From the NCBI RefSeq assembly GCF_000016545.1, contig NC_009437.1, forward strand, positions 124,001 through 188,000: a stretch of 64,000 nt of DNA. The letters run 5' to 3'. Below, piece after piece: positions 37,111 to 47,642 of this stretch. This DNA comes from Caldicellulosiruptor saccharolyticus DSM 8903 (GTDB taxonomy: Bacteria > Bacillota > Thermoanaerobacteria > Caldicellulosiruptorales > Caldicellulosiruptoraceae). The translations under genes were made by a program, and so were the position numbers. How positions within the stretch are numbered: the first letter of the stretch is position 1; the number at the start of each line of letters is the position of its first letter. Below the pieces are notes generated by a model that was not told where the DNA came from, ran no database searches, and saw only the letters and a program-made list of their open reading frames with translations.

Positions 37111-40100
37111 TAATCCGTGTAATAGTACCAAAACTTTCAAGGAATATTAAGCCAGACAGGATATGCACTATTTTGCAAGAGTCGCTTCCTGCGCTGTCAG
37201 AAAGTGACCTTCGCAGCCTTTCAGAATTAATTGAAAACATGGACAAAATCCAGACAGAGCTAAAAAACCTGGAAATTATAAAATCTTGCCTTGAAAAGAT
37301 AAAAAGAGCATATGATGAGTACAACAGGTTTTTGATGTACCAAAGAGTCTTTCAGCTGACAGAATCACATAAAAAACTGACAAAGGCAAGAGAAGAATTT
37401 GAGAAGCTATCAGACCATCTTCAAAAACTTGTGGATATTGAGTCAAAATTAAAATATAGTCTTGATAGTATTGAAAAAGAAGAACAAGCTCTGAAGTTCA
37501 GGCTTGAGAGTATAAAAGAAAGTGATATATTTTAAGCTTCAGCAGAGGTATATTGAGCTAAATGCTGAAATTGAGGATTTAGAAAGTCAGAAAACTTTAA
37601 AGCTTTCAAGTTTAAATGACCACATGCAAAGGCTCTCCCAGGCAGATGCTGACATCAAGCGTTCGAAACACCAGCTTTTAAATTCTCAGAATCTGATAAA
37701 AGACTATATTGAGCAGAGCAGAAAGCTACTTGAGAGTTTGAATATGCAAAAGTTTTCGAATGTACTTGATATTTTTGAGAAAGGTAAGCAAAAAAGCTTA
37801 GACATTATTAAAAATGAACTGGCCAGATCAATAGCTGAGATAGAAAAAGCTCTTAAAAGTTATGATACGTTACAAGATGTGCAAAAGGACTTGGATGTTC
37901 AACTAAGAAAACTTGACCATAGCAAAAATGATCTTCAAAAGTATCAAGATGAGTTAAATCTTTTAATTCTTCAGCTTGAAGGTGCCAAAAATCTTCTAAA
38001 AAGCAAGATCAAGAGCTATTTTGACCAAAACCAGATTTTAAAAACAGAGCTTGATGATATAACTTTGATGTTTCAGCTGATAAACACAATATCGCAAAAG
38101 GGCGAGTATGAAGGTGTAAAGAAGATTTTGAATGATGTGTATAACAGACATTATTTGTCAATCTCAGATAACTTGCGAAAGCTCGAGTTTGAGATGAATC
38201 TACTCAAAGAGAGAATTAAAGACAAAAAGAAAAAGATTGAGGAGATTCAAAGCCAAAAAGACAAGTTTATACCATCTTCAGAGAAACAAAAAAAGGTAAG
38301 GCAAAGACTTTTAGAAAAAGGTGTGCCATTTGTGCCTTTTTACATGGCAGTTGACTTTAAACCGGGCATAGAGGAGAGATTAAAAGCTGTGATTGAGGAT
38401 GCACTTTTTGAGCTTGGAATTTTAAATGCTCTCATTGTGCCAGAAAAGTACAAAAATGAAATTGATGGACTTTTGGAAGATGAAAAGGAAGTTGTACTTT
38501 TTCCAAGGCCGGCATATTTTTCTCACACATTAAATGAGTATCTTGAGGTTGCAAACTTTGAAAACGCAGAAGGTTTGATTAATGAGGTTGCAGCTGTAAT
38601 TGACAGTATCCATATAAATCCTGTGGATGATGGAATATATGTGTGCGAAGACGGGTGGTTTGGAAATGGCATATTAAAAGGGAAGACAACCACACATGAG
38701 CAGGCAAGGTATATAGGCATTGAGAATAGACGAAGATACAAACAAATGCTAATTTCGCAGCTTGAAGAAGAGATTCAAAGCCTTACAAAAGAGTTGGAAG
38801 AAAAGAAAGCCGAGACCAATTTTCTAAAATCCCAGCTTGAGGTTTTAGAGCTGGAAAAGAAAAACTTTCCAACATCTGCGGACATAGACACTGCCTTTGA
38901 CATGATAGATGGAGTTGAGAAAAATATTTCAAAGCTTCAGATTGAGATTGAAGCTCTTGAAGAGAGAATAAAAGAGCTGACAAATAAGCAAAATCTGCTG
39001 AAGTATGAAATTTCACTAATTGCAACAAAGCTATCACTGCCAACTTCAAAAGAAGTTTTTGCAAAGGCAAAACAAGACGCAAATGCGTTGTCGAGCTTAC
39101 TTTTGCGTGTTGAGACTGAGGCGCTACACAAGCAGGAAATCGAAAAAACACAAGAGAGTCTAAACAGGTTATATGAACAGATAAAAGAAAGTGTAGATAC
39201 TTTAAATGGCGATGTTCACAGGATTTCTAAAAAGTTAGAAGTTTTAAAACTTCAGAAAGAGGAGATTGAAAAAAGGCTTTCGAGCGAGGATGCTCAAAGA
39301 CTTTTTGATGAGCAAAGAAGAGCATTTGAGAGGCTTGAGAACATACCAGCTGAGAGAAAAAGACTTAGTGAAAAGCTTTTTGAGGTGACTTCCCAAAAAG
39401 CAGCGGCTGAACAAAAACTTGAATTTTCAAAACAGGAACTTAAGTCAATCGAAAGTGAGTATGAATTAGCATCAGCCACGTTTAAGATAGAACTTGGATT
39501 TGGTTTTGTTTTCAAAGGGATAGAATTTGAAGATGACAAAAAGCTTTTAGAGTTTGCAAGGTCAAAGGAAGGTGAGCTAAAAGAGTATTCTCAGAAGGAT
39601 TTTTCTTCGATACTTCAGAGGCTTATGTCCATCCATTACACAACACAGATTCAGCTTGCAGAGCTTGGAGCAAACCTTGTTGATTGGAAGGACGACAAAA
39701 CAACCTACAAGAGGTATTTGTGGACTTGCAGAAAAGAGGGAAGATTTCTTTCGCTTTACCAGTTCATGGATGAAATTGCAGCAGAGATTGCTGAGAAAAA
39801 GAACTTAATAACAGAGAGCGAAAGAGAGCTTTTTGAAGAAGTTTTGGCAAAGAACATAGGTTTTAAGATTTCACGAAAAATCATGCTTGCTCAGGACTGG
39901 GTTAAAAAGATGAACGAGCTTATGGCAAATTTGTCTACATCAAGTGCTCTTACATTCCGGCTCTCTTGGGAACAGAAAAGACAAGAGGCAGAGGATGAGC
40001 TTTCTACGGGTGAGCTGGTAAAGCTTTTAAGCAAAGACCCTCTTGCCGCAACAGATGAAGACAGAAACAAGATTGCAATGCATTTTAGGTCGCGCATAGA

Positions 40101-40587
40101 AAAAGCAAAAAAGTACCAAGAAGACCCTGAAAATTTTGCAACACTCTATGAGATAATCAAAGAGATTCTTGATTACAGGCAGTGGTTTGAGTTCAGACTC
40201 TACTACCAAAAGGTGGGAGAAAGCAGGAAAGAGCTTACAAACAATGCATTTGACAAGTTCTCTGGTGGTGAAAAAGCACTTTCCATCCATGTCCCACTTT
40301 TGGCAGCACTTTGTGCTAAATACCAAAGCGCTGCGAACTTTGCGCCGCGGATAATTGCGCTTGATGAGGCATTTGCTGGCGTTGATGAGAACAACATTGA
40401 AAATATGTTTGATTTGATTGAAAAGCTTGAATTTGACTATATAATGAACTCTCAGGTTTTGTGGGGAGATTACAAAACAGTGCCAGGACTTTGTATATAT
40501 GAGCTTTTGAGAGAGAACAATCAGCCATCTGTTCTAAAAGTAAAGTATATCTGGAACGGGTACAAGAAGGTGTTGGTTGAGGTATGA
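37104..40587 (+). pseudogene. jetC: jetC (type II Wadjet SMC-like ATPase), N-terminus deleted and one frameshift
   Basis: Two frames (to 37535, and 37522-40587) make one protein once a base is removed from the TTTT run at 37530-37533. About 1160 residues remain of a family usually near 1350 (TIGR02680-like). Homology begins at about IIRVIVPKLSRNIKPDRI. Long coiled coils flank a central hinge-like part (FVPFYMAVDFKPGIEER), and the C-terminal ATPase half keeps the signature FSGGEKALSIHVPLL and Walker B RIIALDEAFAGVDENN. The N-terminal Walker A half is absent, so no composite ATPase site can form. In intact Wadjet, JetC extrudes plasmid DNA that JetD cuts. It overlaps jetD by 4 bases. Confidence 0.82.
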
Positions 40588-41852
40588 CAAAGGATAAGAT
40601 TTTCGATGAGTGTGTAGAGTACTTTTCGCAGCCAGGACTTAAACGTGCGCTGGAGCTTATTCATAAGAAATACAGGTCCTTGGGGCGATTTTCTGGCAAG
40701 ATTATTTTGGAGAATCCGTCTGAAGAGGAAAAAGAGGCTTTGTCACGACATCTTAGAAGGGTTTTGAGAGGCGAGAAGGTTGTCATTGATGTGAAAGACT
40801 TTGCCGTGACAAAGTTTCAGGACACTAAGTTCTCAGAGCTTGATTTTAAAACCATCTTGTCAGCAGTTTTGAAAAAAGAGGTTATCACCAAAAAAGAAGA
40901 AAAGGAGTTAGAAAAGGAAAGAGTATTGAACTTTTTTGAAAGTTTGTCAGCACATTTTGACAATGATGAAAATGCTGCAGTGGTTTTAAATGTCTTTAAA
41001 GAAAATTTCAAATCATTTGAAAGCTTTTACAAAAAGTATTCACAAAAAGAGTTTTTAGAGATAATAAAAAAGGTGATAGAAGCAATTTTAAAAAGGCCAC
41101 AAACCCCTGAGACTTTGGCTATTTTTGCAACAAGGGTTACAGGCAACCCTCACTTTTTTGACGATGAGCAAGATGCAGGAAAGATATTTTTAAAACTTTT
41201 GAGTATTATAAACGGTAGAGAGTTTCCCCAAAATGCAGAGGAAAAATCAGAACTTCTTTTTGATAACAACATCTTGATTGATGAGCTTTCAAACTGGTGC
41301 CTTTTGTATAACATTGGCGGGTATATTGAAAATGGAAAAGAAGATAAAGGGCTCAAGTACTTTAGCAATCAAAAAAAACCTATTATCTTGCCACTTTATA
41401 CTATAAAGGATTATAGAGGATTTTTTGCATACTCAAATAAGCTTGTGGTTGTTGAAAACCCTGCTGTATTTTCTGCGATTGTGCAAAGAGTCCCAGCTAT
41501 TTCTGCTGTGTGCACAAATGGGCACCTAAGACTATCAGCAAAGATAATCATTGGAAGTATCGCAAAGACAAATATACCTTTGCTGTACTCAGGCGACTTT
41601 GACCCAGAGGGGCTTTTGATTGCAGACAAAGTAATTCAAAACTTTGGTGCAAGGCCGCTTTGTATGGATGAAAACCACTATCTTTTGGCACTGTCTGAAA
41701 ATAAGATTGATGAAAGGCGCTTAGAGATGTTAAAGAATGTAAAAAGTGCTCAGCTTCAAAGTGTCTGCCAGAAGATGGAGGAGCTTCAGCTTGCAGGGTA
41801 TCAGGAGAGGATTGTGGATAGGATTGTTGAGAAGCTAAAAGTTAATATTTGA
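40584..41852 (+). CDS. jetD: JetD, Toprim-type nuclease subunit of type II Wadjet
   Basis: 422 residues, complete, starting inside the jetC 3' end (ATGA). The C-terminal DUF2399/Toprim-like fold is shown by LPLYTIKDYRGF, VVENPAVFSAI (Glu of the metal site) and YSGDFDPEGLLIADKV (DxD-like acidic motif), matching the TIGR02679 family. JetD cleaves DNA in assembled Wadjet. With JetA, JetB and a whole JetC missing it is probably an orphan, unless partners exist elsewhere in the genome. Confidence 0.85.
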   Translation: MTKDKIFDECVEYFSQPGLKRALELIHKKYRSLGRFSGKIILENPSEEEKEALSRHLRRVLRGEKVVIDVKDFAVTKFQDTKFSELDFKTILSAVLKKEVITKKEEKELEKERVLNFFESLSAHFDNDENAAVVLNVFKENFKSFESFYKKYSQKEFLEIIKKVIEAILKRPQTPETLAIFATRVTGNPHFFDDEQDAGKIFLKLLSIINGREFPQNAEEKSELLFDNNILIDELSNWCLLYNIGGYIENGKEDKGLKYFSNQKKPIILPLYTIKDYRGFFAYSNKLVVVENPAVFSAIVQRVPAISAVCTNGHLRLSAKIIIGSIAKTNIPLLYSGDFDPEGLLIADKVIQNFGARPLCMDENHYLLALSENKIDERRLEMLKNVKSAQLQSVCQKMEELQLAGYQERIVDRIVEKLKVNI

Positions 41853-42178
41853 CAGTTGCCCCAATCAAACAGAATATATTTCTGACATCATGAGATGACT
41901 GTATTTTTAACTATTTGTAAACTTACCCTTGTTATAAACTCAAGAAAATTTAAGAAATTTTAAGCTATTTAAAGAAAAGTATATTCTGAGCTCAAAATTT
42001 TGTTGAAAATTGGCTAAAAAAAAAGAAAAAAACGGGATTGACAGGGTGAAAATGTATAAGATAAAATTTGCATAGAAATTCCAAGAAGAAGTTTACAGAA
42101 AAGATAGTTCAAGTACAAAATAGCCTAAATAAGAGAATAAAGAAGGAAACATACTAAAAAATCAAGTGTGATGAAGAG
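41853..42178. other. Intergenic region between jetD and the peptide exporter, with a candidate promoter
   Basis: 326 bases, very AT-rich. TTGACA (42038-42043) and GATAAA (42060-42065) are 16 bases apart and could start the exporter operon. No gene, terminator or repeat was seen in the rest; a long A-run lies at about 42016-42030. Confidence 0.5.
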
Positions 42179-44383
42179 ATGAGTAAAAGATACTATTGTG
42201 TAAAGCAACATGATATAACAGATTGTGCAGCGGCGAGCTTAGCAACAATTTGTTTGCAATATGGAAAAGAAGTATCGATAGCCAGAATAAGAGAGATGGC
42301 AGGGACAGACAGGTTTGGCACCACAGCATATGGAGTTGTAAAAGCAGCAGAAAAGCTTGGATTTGAAGCAAAAGCAGTCAGAGCAGAAACTAAGGAGGCA
42401 ATATTTGAGAAAATACCACTTCCGTGTATAGCACATGTACTGATAGATGGCAAGCTATTTCATTATGTTGTAATACATGAGATAAGAAAAGAAAGGATAG
42501 TAATAGCAGACCCGGCCAGAGGAATAGTTAAGCTAAATCCAGAAGAGTTTTTTAAATTATGGACAGGCATTTTGATATTTCTCGTACCAAATGAGAGGTT
42601 CAAGAAAGGAAAACAAGAGGGAGTTTTGAAAAAGTTTTTTAAGTTATTGAGACCACAGAAGAACTTGATATTGAATATTTTTGCAGTGTCAGTTGTATAT
42701 ACCTTGCTTGGGATAGCGGCAGCATTTTATTACAAGTTTTTGATGGATGATGTAATACCTAATCTTTTGAAGAATACACTTCACGTTATAGCAACAGGTG
42801 CGATACTGATTACAATATTCAAGGTGATATTAGGAGCATTCAGGGTAAGGCTTTTGATACATTTAAGTCAAAGATTGGATATTAAACTGATGCTGGGGTA
42901 TTATGAACATGTGATAGAGCTTCCGATGAGCTTTTTTGGTAGCAGGAAGATAGGAGAGATAATTTCGAGGTTTATGGACGCGTCAAAGATAAGGGATGCG
43001 GTATCAGGTGCGACGCTGACGCTAATGATAGACAGCATAATGGCAGTGGTAGGCGCAATTATTTTATACCTGCAAAATTCCACGCTGTTTTTTATAGCCC
43101 TTGTGATGGTTTTGCTATATGCAGCAGTAGTGTTTGGATTTAACAGGGCATTGAGGGAAGCGAACAGGCAGGAGATGGAAGACAATGCAATTTTAACATC
43201 GTATTTAGTAGAGTCACTGAATGGAATAGAGGTAGTAAAGGCATTTAATATAGAAGAGGATGTAAATTTTAAGACAGAGAGCAAGTTTGTAAAGCTTTTG
43301 AAAGATGTTTTTAAGGTAGCGAATTTAAACAATTTGCAAAGTAATATAAGCAGCGCAATAGCAGCGGTAGGAGTTATGGTAATACTATGGGTAGGTGCAC
43401 ACAAGGTAATAAATGGGCAGATGAGCATAGGAGAGTTGTTTACGTTCAATGCACTGCTTGCATACTTTGTAGACCCGATAAAAAATCTGATAGGATTGCA
43501 GCCGATGTTGCAGACGGCGATAGTTGCAGCCGAAAGGCTTAGTGAGATTTTGGAACTCGAGAGTGAGTTTCAAGAAGACGAAGACAGGAAATTATCACCC
43601 AGTTTGAAGGGTGATATAGAGATAGAGGGTTTGAACTTTAGATACGGTACAAGACAGCTTGTGCTGAGGGATATAAATCTTAAGATAAGAAGAGGAGAGA
43701 AGATAGCGATAGTAGGTGAGAGTGGTTCAGGTAAGACCACATTGGCAAAATTGCTTTTAGGATTTTATGATTATGAAAGCGGAGAGATAAGAATAAATGG
43801 CTATAACTTAAAGGATATAAACAAGAGGCATTTGAGGGAGAAGATAGCATATATATCACAAGACATTTTCTTGTTCAGTGGGACGATATTTGAGAATCTG
43901 GTGCTTGGAAACAGGGATTTAAAAATGGAAGAAGTAATTGAAGTGAGCAAATTAACAACGCTGGACGAGTTTGTAACAAAACTTCCTTTGAGATACAATA
44001 CCATGATAGAAGAGAATGGAGCTAATTTGTCAGGCGGGCAGAAACAGCTAATAGCAATAACCAGGGCACTTTTAAAAAATCCTGAGATAATAATAATGGA
44101 TGAAGCGACCAGTAACCTTGACTCTGTAACCGAGCAGGCGATAGGAAAGGTAATAGAGAAGGTATGTGAGGGGATAACCACTATAATAATAGCGCACAGG
44201 CTATCCACTATTTTGAAATGCGACAGGGTTGTGGTAATGCATGAAGGCAGGATAGTAGAAGTGGGGACGCATGAGGAACTCATGGCAAAGAAAGGATATT
44301 ATTATAACCTGTGGAGAGAGCAACTGATGGGACTTGAGCAAAAAGGACTTTTGGGTTTGGTTGGGAGTGCAGCTGGAGGATGA
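42179..44383 (+). CDS. Peptide exporter: C39 peptidase / ABC transmembrane / ATPase fusion
   Basis: 734 residues. The N-terminal C39 cysteine peptidase has Cys16 (HDITDCAAASLA), His95 (FHYVVIHE) and Asp111 (IADPARG) and removes leaders ending in Gly-Gly. Six membrane segments span about 160-430. The ATPase domain has Walker A VGESGSGKTTLAK, signature NLSGGQKQLIAITRA and Walker B IIIMDEATSNLDS. It overlaps the membrane-fusion gene by 4 bases. The Gly-Gly peptides at 47.2-51.8 kb are its obvious substrates, and the gene is intact. Codon use (AGA/AGG, ATA) and base composition match the rest of the island. Confidence 0.95.
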   Translation: MSKRYYCVKQHDITDCAAASLATICLQYGKEVSIARIREMAGTDRFGTTAYGVVKAAEKLGFEAKAVRAETKEAIFEKIPLPCIAHVLIDGKLFHYVVIHEIRKERIVIADPARGIVKLNPEEFFKLWTGILIFLVPNERFKKGKQEGVLKKFFKLLRPQKNLILNIFAVSVVYTLLGIAAAFYYKFLMDDVIPNLLKNTLHVIATGAILITIFKVILGAFRVRLLIHLSQRLDIKLMLGYYEHVIELPMSFFGSRKIGEIISRFMDASKIRDAVSGATLTLMIDSIMAVVGAIILYLQNSTLFFIALVMVLLYAAVVFGFNRALREANRQEMEDNAILTSYLVESLNGIEVVKAFNIEEDVNFKTESKFVKLLKDVFKVANLNNLQSNISSAIAAVGVMVILWVGAHKVINGQMSIGELFTFNALLAYFVDPIKNLIGLQPMLQTAIVAAERLSEILELESEFQEDEDRKLSPSLKGDIEIEGLNFRYGTRQLVLRDINLKIRRGEKIAIVGESGSGKTTLAKLLLGFYDYESGEIRINGYNLKDINKRHLREKIAYISQDIFLFSGTIFENLVLGNRDLKMEEVIEVSKLTTLDEFVTKLPLRYNTMIEENGANLSGGQKQLIAITRALLKNPEIIIMDEATSNLDSVTEQAIGKVIEKVCEGITTIIIAHRLSTILKCDRVVVMHEGRIVEVGTHEELMAKKGYYYNLWREQLMGLEQKGLLGLVGSAAGG

Positions 44384-44707
44384 GAGAGGTAATATATGAT
44401 TTTGGAGAGCTCAAGGAAAGCAAGCTTTTGTATGAATCAGAGATTCCAAGGTATGGACTTTTTATTACATATATTTTGCTTGCCTTAGTGATAGGACTTG
44501 TTTTGTGGAGTGTGGTAGGAAAAATTGATATAAATGTGAAGGTTCAAGGGATAATAAGACCCTGGGAAGATGAAGCAAAGGTGATAAGTTATGTTGGAGG
44601 GAAGGTAAAAGAGGTTTTTGTAAAAGAAGGTGAATATATAAAGAAAGGTGAGGTTCTATTTAAGATTGATGATGAAGAATATGTAAATAAGAGAGATTTT
44701 TTGAAAC

Positions 44708-46016
44708 GAGACTTGTCAAGAATTTTGTGTTTCCATTTCATAGCGTATATTGTAGAGCTGTAATATATTGTAACTACATTTTTTAAGAATAGGTACTCCG
44801 TTTTTCCACTTGCCCCGACGCAAGTTTTCTCTTTGTAAATATATGTTTATCTCTAAAACTTCTACAGATTGAAAATAACCACCGGAGTTTATTCTTATCT
44901 TTTCAATCATACTGTTTACGCTTTCTACAGCATTAGTAGTATAAATGTACTTTCTTAAATCTTCAGGATACCTCATATGTGCAAGATAGAACTCTGCTTT
45001 TTCGCAAATACCTTTTATGAATCGAGGATATTTTGAGGAGTATTGCTCACAAAGAAGTTTGAACTTTGAAATAGCTTCGTCAAAATCAGCAGAGGAAGTT
45101 CTTAGTTTATCAAGCTCTTTGTTGAAAACGGAAGCATCATCTTTTGCCATATGTTTTCTGACATTGCGTTGAAGGTGAACAAAACATAGTTGATGGTCGG
45201 CAAGGGGATAAGCGAGTCTAACAGCATCGATAATGCCTGGAAAATCATCGCTTACAACTATTAAGACTTTTTTAAGACCTCTTGTAATTAAGTCGTCAAA
45301 GACTCTCATCCAATCGGCTTTGTTTTCTTTGCCGAAGAAAGTGTAGATACCGAAGATATCTTTTTTGCCTTTTAAATCAATGCCAAGCACGACATAGCAA
45401 GTAGCTTGTTTAACTTTTGAGTTATCTTTAATTTCGCAATGGTAACCGTCAATGATAAGAGCAAAAGCACTTTCAGGAAGTTCTCTTTGTTTGAAAAGTT
45501 GAAGCTCGTTTTTAAGATCGTTTTTGATTTTTTCGATTTCGTCTTCAGAATAAGGCAGATTCATGCTTTTAAGAGTTTGGACAAGAGAACTTTCTGAGTA
45601 ACCATTGGCGACTAAAGACATGAGCAGGTCAGTGTATGAGCTGTCAACCCTTTTGTAGCGGTCAGGGAGAATGGAAGGTCGAAAGTTACCAGAGCGTGTG
45701 CGAGGAACAGAAATTTCAAGGCTGCCAACAGGTGTTGCAAGTTTTCTGCCGTAAAAACCATTGCCTTTATCGTTTTCGTTTTTAGCAAGGTAAACAGTTC
45801 TTTCTGATAACATAAAGCAATCGAGCAAGTTTTCCAAAAGCTGTTTTAAAGCTGGGCGAGTAGGATCATCTTTGGAGCAATACATATTTAATACTTGCTC
45901 GATAGCCATATTTTTAGCGGTTTCAAAAATTTCATTTTTCTCCATAATCGTGAGCCCCCCTTTGGTGATTATTTCAACACTAATTATACAGTGGACACAA
46001 TTTTATTTTAACTCCC
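44708..46016 (-). mobile_element. IS256-family insertion sequence with 8-bp target duplication TTTGAAAC
   Basis: The element is 1309 bases long. TTTGAAAC occurs on both sides (44700-44707 and 46017-46024), the 8-bp duplication typical of IS256. The ends are imperfect inverted repeats (left GAGACTTGTCAAGAATTTTG; right complement GGGAGTTAAAATAAAATTGT). It contains one transposase gene on the minus strand and interrupts the membrane-fusion protein gene. The clean duplication and rejoinable host frame indicate a recent insertion. Confidence 0.92.
44716..45945 (-). CDS. IS256-family (Mutator-type) transposase
   Basis: 409 residues, normal length. The catalytic triad candidates are Asp166 (FALIIDGYHC), Asp233 or Asp234 (VVSDDFPGI) and Glu341 (YTTNAVESVNSMIEKIR). 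The HLQRNVRKHM stretch between the second Asp and Glu is the family's C/D-x(2)-H-like helical region. It begins at an ATG just inside the right end of the element and stops 8 bases from the left end. It appears intact. Confidence 0.95.
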   Translation of the reverse strand: MEKNEIFETAKNMAIEQVLNMYCSKDDPTRPALKQLLENLLDCFMLSERTVYLAKNENDKGNGFYGRKLATPVGSLEISVPRTRSGNFRPSILPDRYKRVDSSYTDLLMSLVANGYSESSLVQTLKSMNLPYSEDEIEKIKNDLKNELQLFKQRELPESAFALIIDGYHCEIKDNSKVKQATCYVVLGIDLKGKKDIFGIYTFFGKENKADWMRVFDDLITRGLKKVLIVVSDDFPGIIDAVRLAYPLADHQLCFVHLQRNVRKHMAKDDASVFNKELDKLRTSSADFDEAISKFKLLCEQYSSKYPRFIKGICEKAEFYLAHMRYPEDLRKYIYTTNAVESVNSMIEKIRINSGGYFQSVEVLEINIYLQRENLRRGKWKNGVPILKKCSYNILQLYNIRYEMETQNS

Positions 46017-47107
46017 TTTGAAACAGCAACTTAGCGAATATGAGAAAAGGATTGATAATTTGAAAGAATTGAGAAATAGCATAGAAAAAGGAGAAAGTCT
46101 CAGGAATAAAAATAATGCGTACTATTTGAGATACTTGAGCTATAGTTATGAGATAAACAAATTGAGAAAAGCAGCAGAAGAAGCAAGAGTACAAAGAGAA
46201 TACAGTATAATGGATTTTAAAAAGCAGATTGAGAGTTTGGATGAGAAGATTAAAAGTATTGATAAGTTTGAGAACATGTTAAGAGAAATAAAGGGAGTTG
46301 TAAACAAGGGTGAGCATATTAAGATAGAAAAATACGACATAGGGTATTTGGAATTTATATTGAGTGAAATAGAGGCTTACAATCAGCAGGTGAAGACAAA
46401 ATCGGATGGTAGTAATATACAGAAGAAGATTTTAATATCGAAAATAGATTCAAAACTTGATGAGCTGAGGCAGTCAAAAAGTGAGATGATTTTGCAGAAA
46501 CAGAAAATAGAAGGGCAGCTTAGGGTACTAAACATTTCATGTGATGATACAAAAGAAGAAATTGAAAAGTATAAGTTTGATGTGCTACAGCAGATTGATA
46601 ATGAGCTTGATAATTTAAGCAGTGAAATAAAGAATTTGAAAATAAGTTTAGAAGAAACAGAGAGATTGATAGAGAGTTGTAGTATAAGAGCAGAAAAAGA
46701 TGGTTATGTAGAATACAGTGCAAATCTTCTCAAGGGAGCGGTGGTAAACAACGGAGCTGAGATTGGCAGAATAGTTGGCAGCCAAGCAAGAGGGTTTAAG
46801 GTTGTTGGATACATACCAAATACAAAAGGTAGTAGCATAGAAATAGGGCAAAGAGCAAAGGTAAAGATAGCAGGAGCAGATGGGTTAAAAGTATTGGAAG
46901 GAAAAGTTGTAAGGGCATCGCAGGATATAAAGATAGCAAGCCAGAGTGGGCAAGGGTTTTATGAGGTTGAGGTAGAAGTAAAGAAAGTTCCAAAAGGTAT
47001 TAATTTGAGGGCAGGGCAGGCATGTGAGATGAGCATAGTGGTTGAGCAGGAGCGGTTGATTGAATGGGTATTAGAAAAGTCGGGATTGAGGTTTTGAGGT
47101 GAGGCAA

Positions 47108-47135
47108 CAACCTCTTTTGCGGCCGCAGGAGGTTG
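47108..47135 (+). promoter_or_regulatory. Hairpin with GC-rich loop before the first peptide gene
   Basis: CAACCTC (47108-47114) pairs with GAGGTTG (47129-47135). The loop holds the palindrome TGCGGCCGCA, a rare GC-only island in this DNA. It lies 10 bases after the membrane-fusion gene and may limit read-through into, or stabilise, the peptide mRNA. Confidence 0.45.
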
Positions 47136-47172
47136 GGATAAATAAAAAACAAAAAGAGAGGGGGAATCAAAA

Positions 47173-47364
47173 ATGGTAAATGAAAGTGTTTTTAAAAATG
47201 GATATTTTGTTGAATTAAATAGTTACGAAATGGAATTTGTTAATGGTGGGTTAGATAAAGCCCTTAGTCGTATTACATTAATAAAAGATTTATATGAGTT
47301 TGCAAAAGAGCTTTGGGATTTTGGAAGAGGATTTGCAGATGGTTGGCGGGATGCAACCCGTTAA
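47173..47364 (+). CDS. Double-glycine-leader peptide 1 (bacteriocin-like)
   Basis: 63 residues, with AGAGGGGG 10 bases before the ATG. The leader ends SYEMEFVNGG (residues 19-28 approx.), fitting the C39 cleavage pattern with hydrophobic residues at -4 and -7 or -8. The core begins LDKALSRITLIKD, is helical and amphipathic, and ends DFGRGFADGWRDATR. That last segment carries the F-x-K/R-G-F-x-D-G-aromatic signature shared with the peptides at 50977, 51587 and (diverged) 15658. It is exported and cleaved by the upstream C39 transporter if that system works (inference). It contains no cysteines, so it is not disulfide- or lanthionine-based. Confidence 0.8.
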   Translation: MVNESVFKNGYFVELNSYEMEFVNGGLDKALSRITLIKDLYEFAKELWDFGRGFADGWRDATR

Positions 47365-47402
47365 AGTTAGTTTTTATCTTAAAATGAAGGAGGGATAAAG
47401 TT

Positions 47403-47594
47403 ATGAATAAATTTATACAAATAAATAAGAATGAATTAATAAAAATTAATGGTGGAGCTGAAGAAGATTATAAATTTGGATATAGTGTAGGATATCATTT
47501 GGGAAAAGCTTACAAATGGATAGCCAACCTGATAGAAAGCATTTTCTATACACTAAATGGAATTCCTGTTTCAGATTTATACTACCGCGGATAG
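47403..47594 (+). CDS. Double-glycine-leader peptide 2 (bacteriocin-like)
   Basis: 63 residues, with AAGGAGGGAT before the ATG. The leader MNKFIQINKNELIKINGG is a textbook class II leader (E-L-x-x-I-N-G-G). The core AEEDYKFGYSVGYHLGKAYK is Gly/Tyr-rich, with a spaced-glycine F-G-x-x-x-G-x-x-x-G pattern, and a helical C-terminal half follows. It lacks the exact C-terminal signature of peptide 1, so the two could act as a two-component pair. It lies 38 bases after peptide 1, and a long inverted repeat follows. Confidence 0.8.
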   Translation: MNKFIQINKNELIKINGGAEEDYKFGYSVGYHLGKAYKWIANLIESIFYTLNGIPVSDLYYRG

Positions 47595-47642
47595 AGTTTA
47601 AAAAATATTAGGTTAATATTGGTTTTTAAATAAAAGAGTATG

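Larger units (their letters stand above)
44380..47097 (+). pseudogene. HlyD-type membrane-fusion (accessory export) protein, interrupted by an IS256-family element
   Basis: The N-terminal part (44380-44707) has one membrane segment (ITYILLALVIGLVLWSVVG) and a biotinyl-lipoyl-like half motif (VKVQGIIRPWEDEAKVISYVGGKVKEV). The C-terminal part (46025-47097) has long coiled coils, the second lipoyl half (RAEKDGYVEYSANLLKGAVV) and a beta-barrel end. Removing 44708-46024 (the IS plus one copy of the 8-base target repeat) rejoins them exactly in frame as KRDFLKQQLSEYEKRID, giving about 466 residues. As present it is split, so exporter accessory function is probably lost unless the element excises. 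A downstream TTG at 46018 could start a truncated product. Confidence 0.9.
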
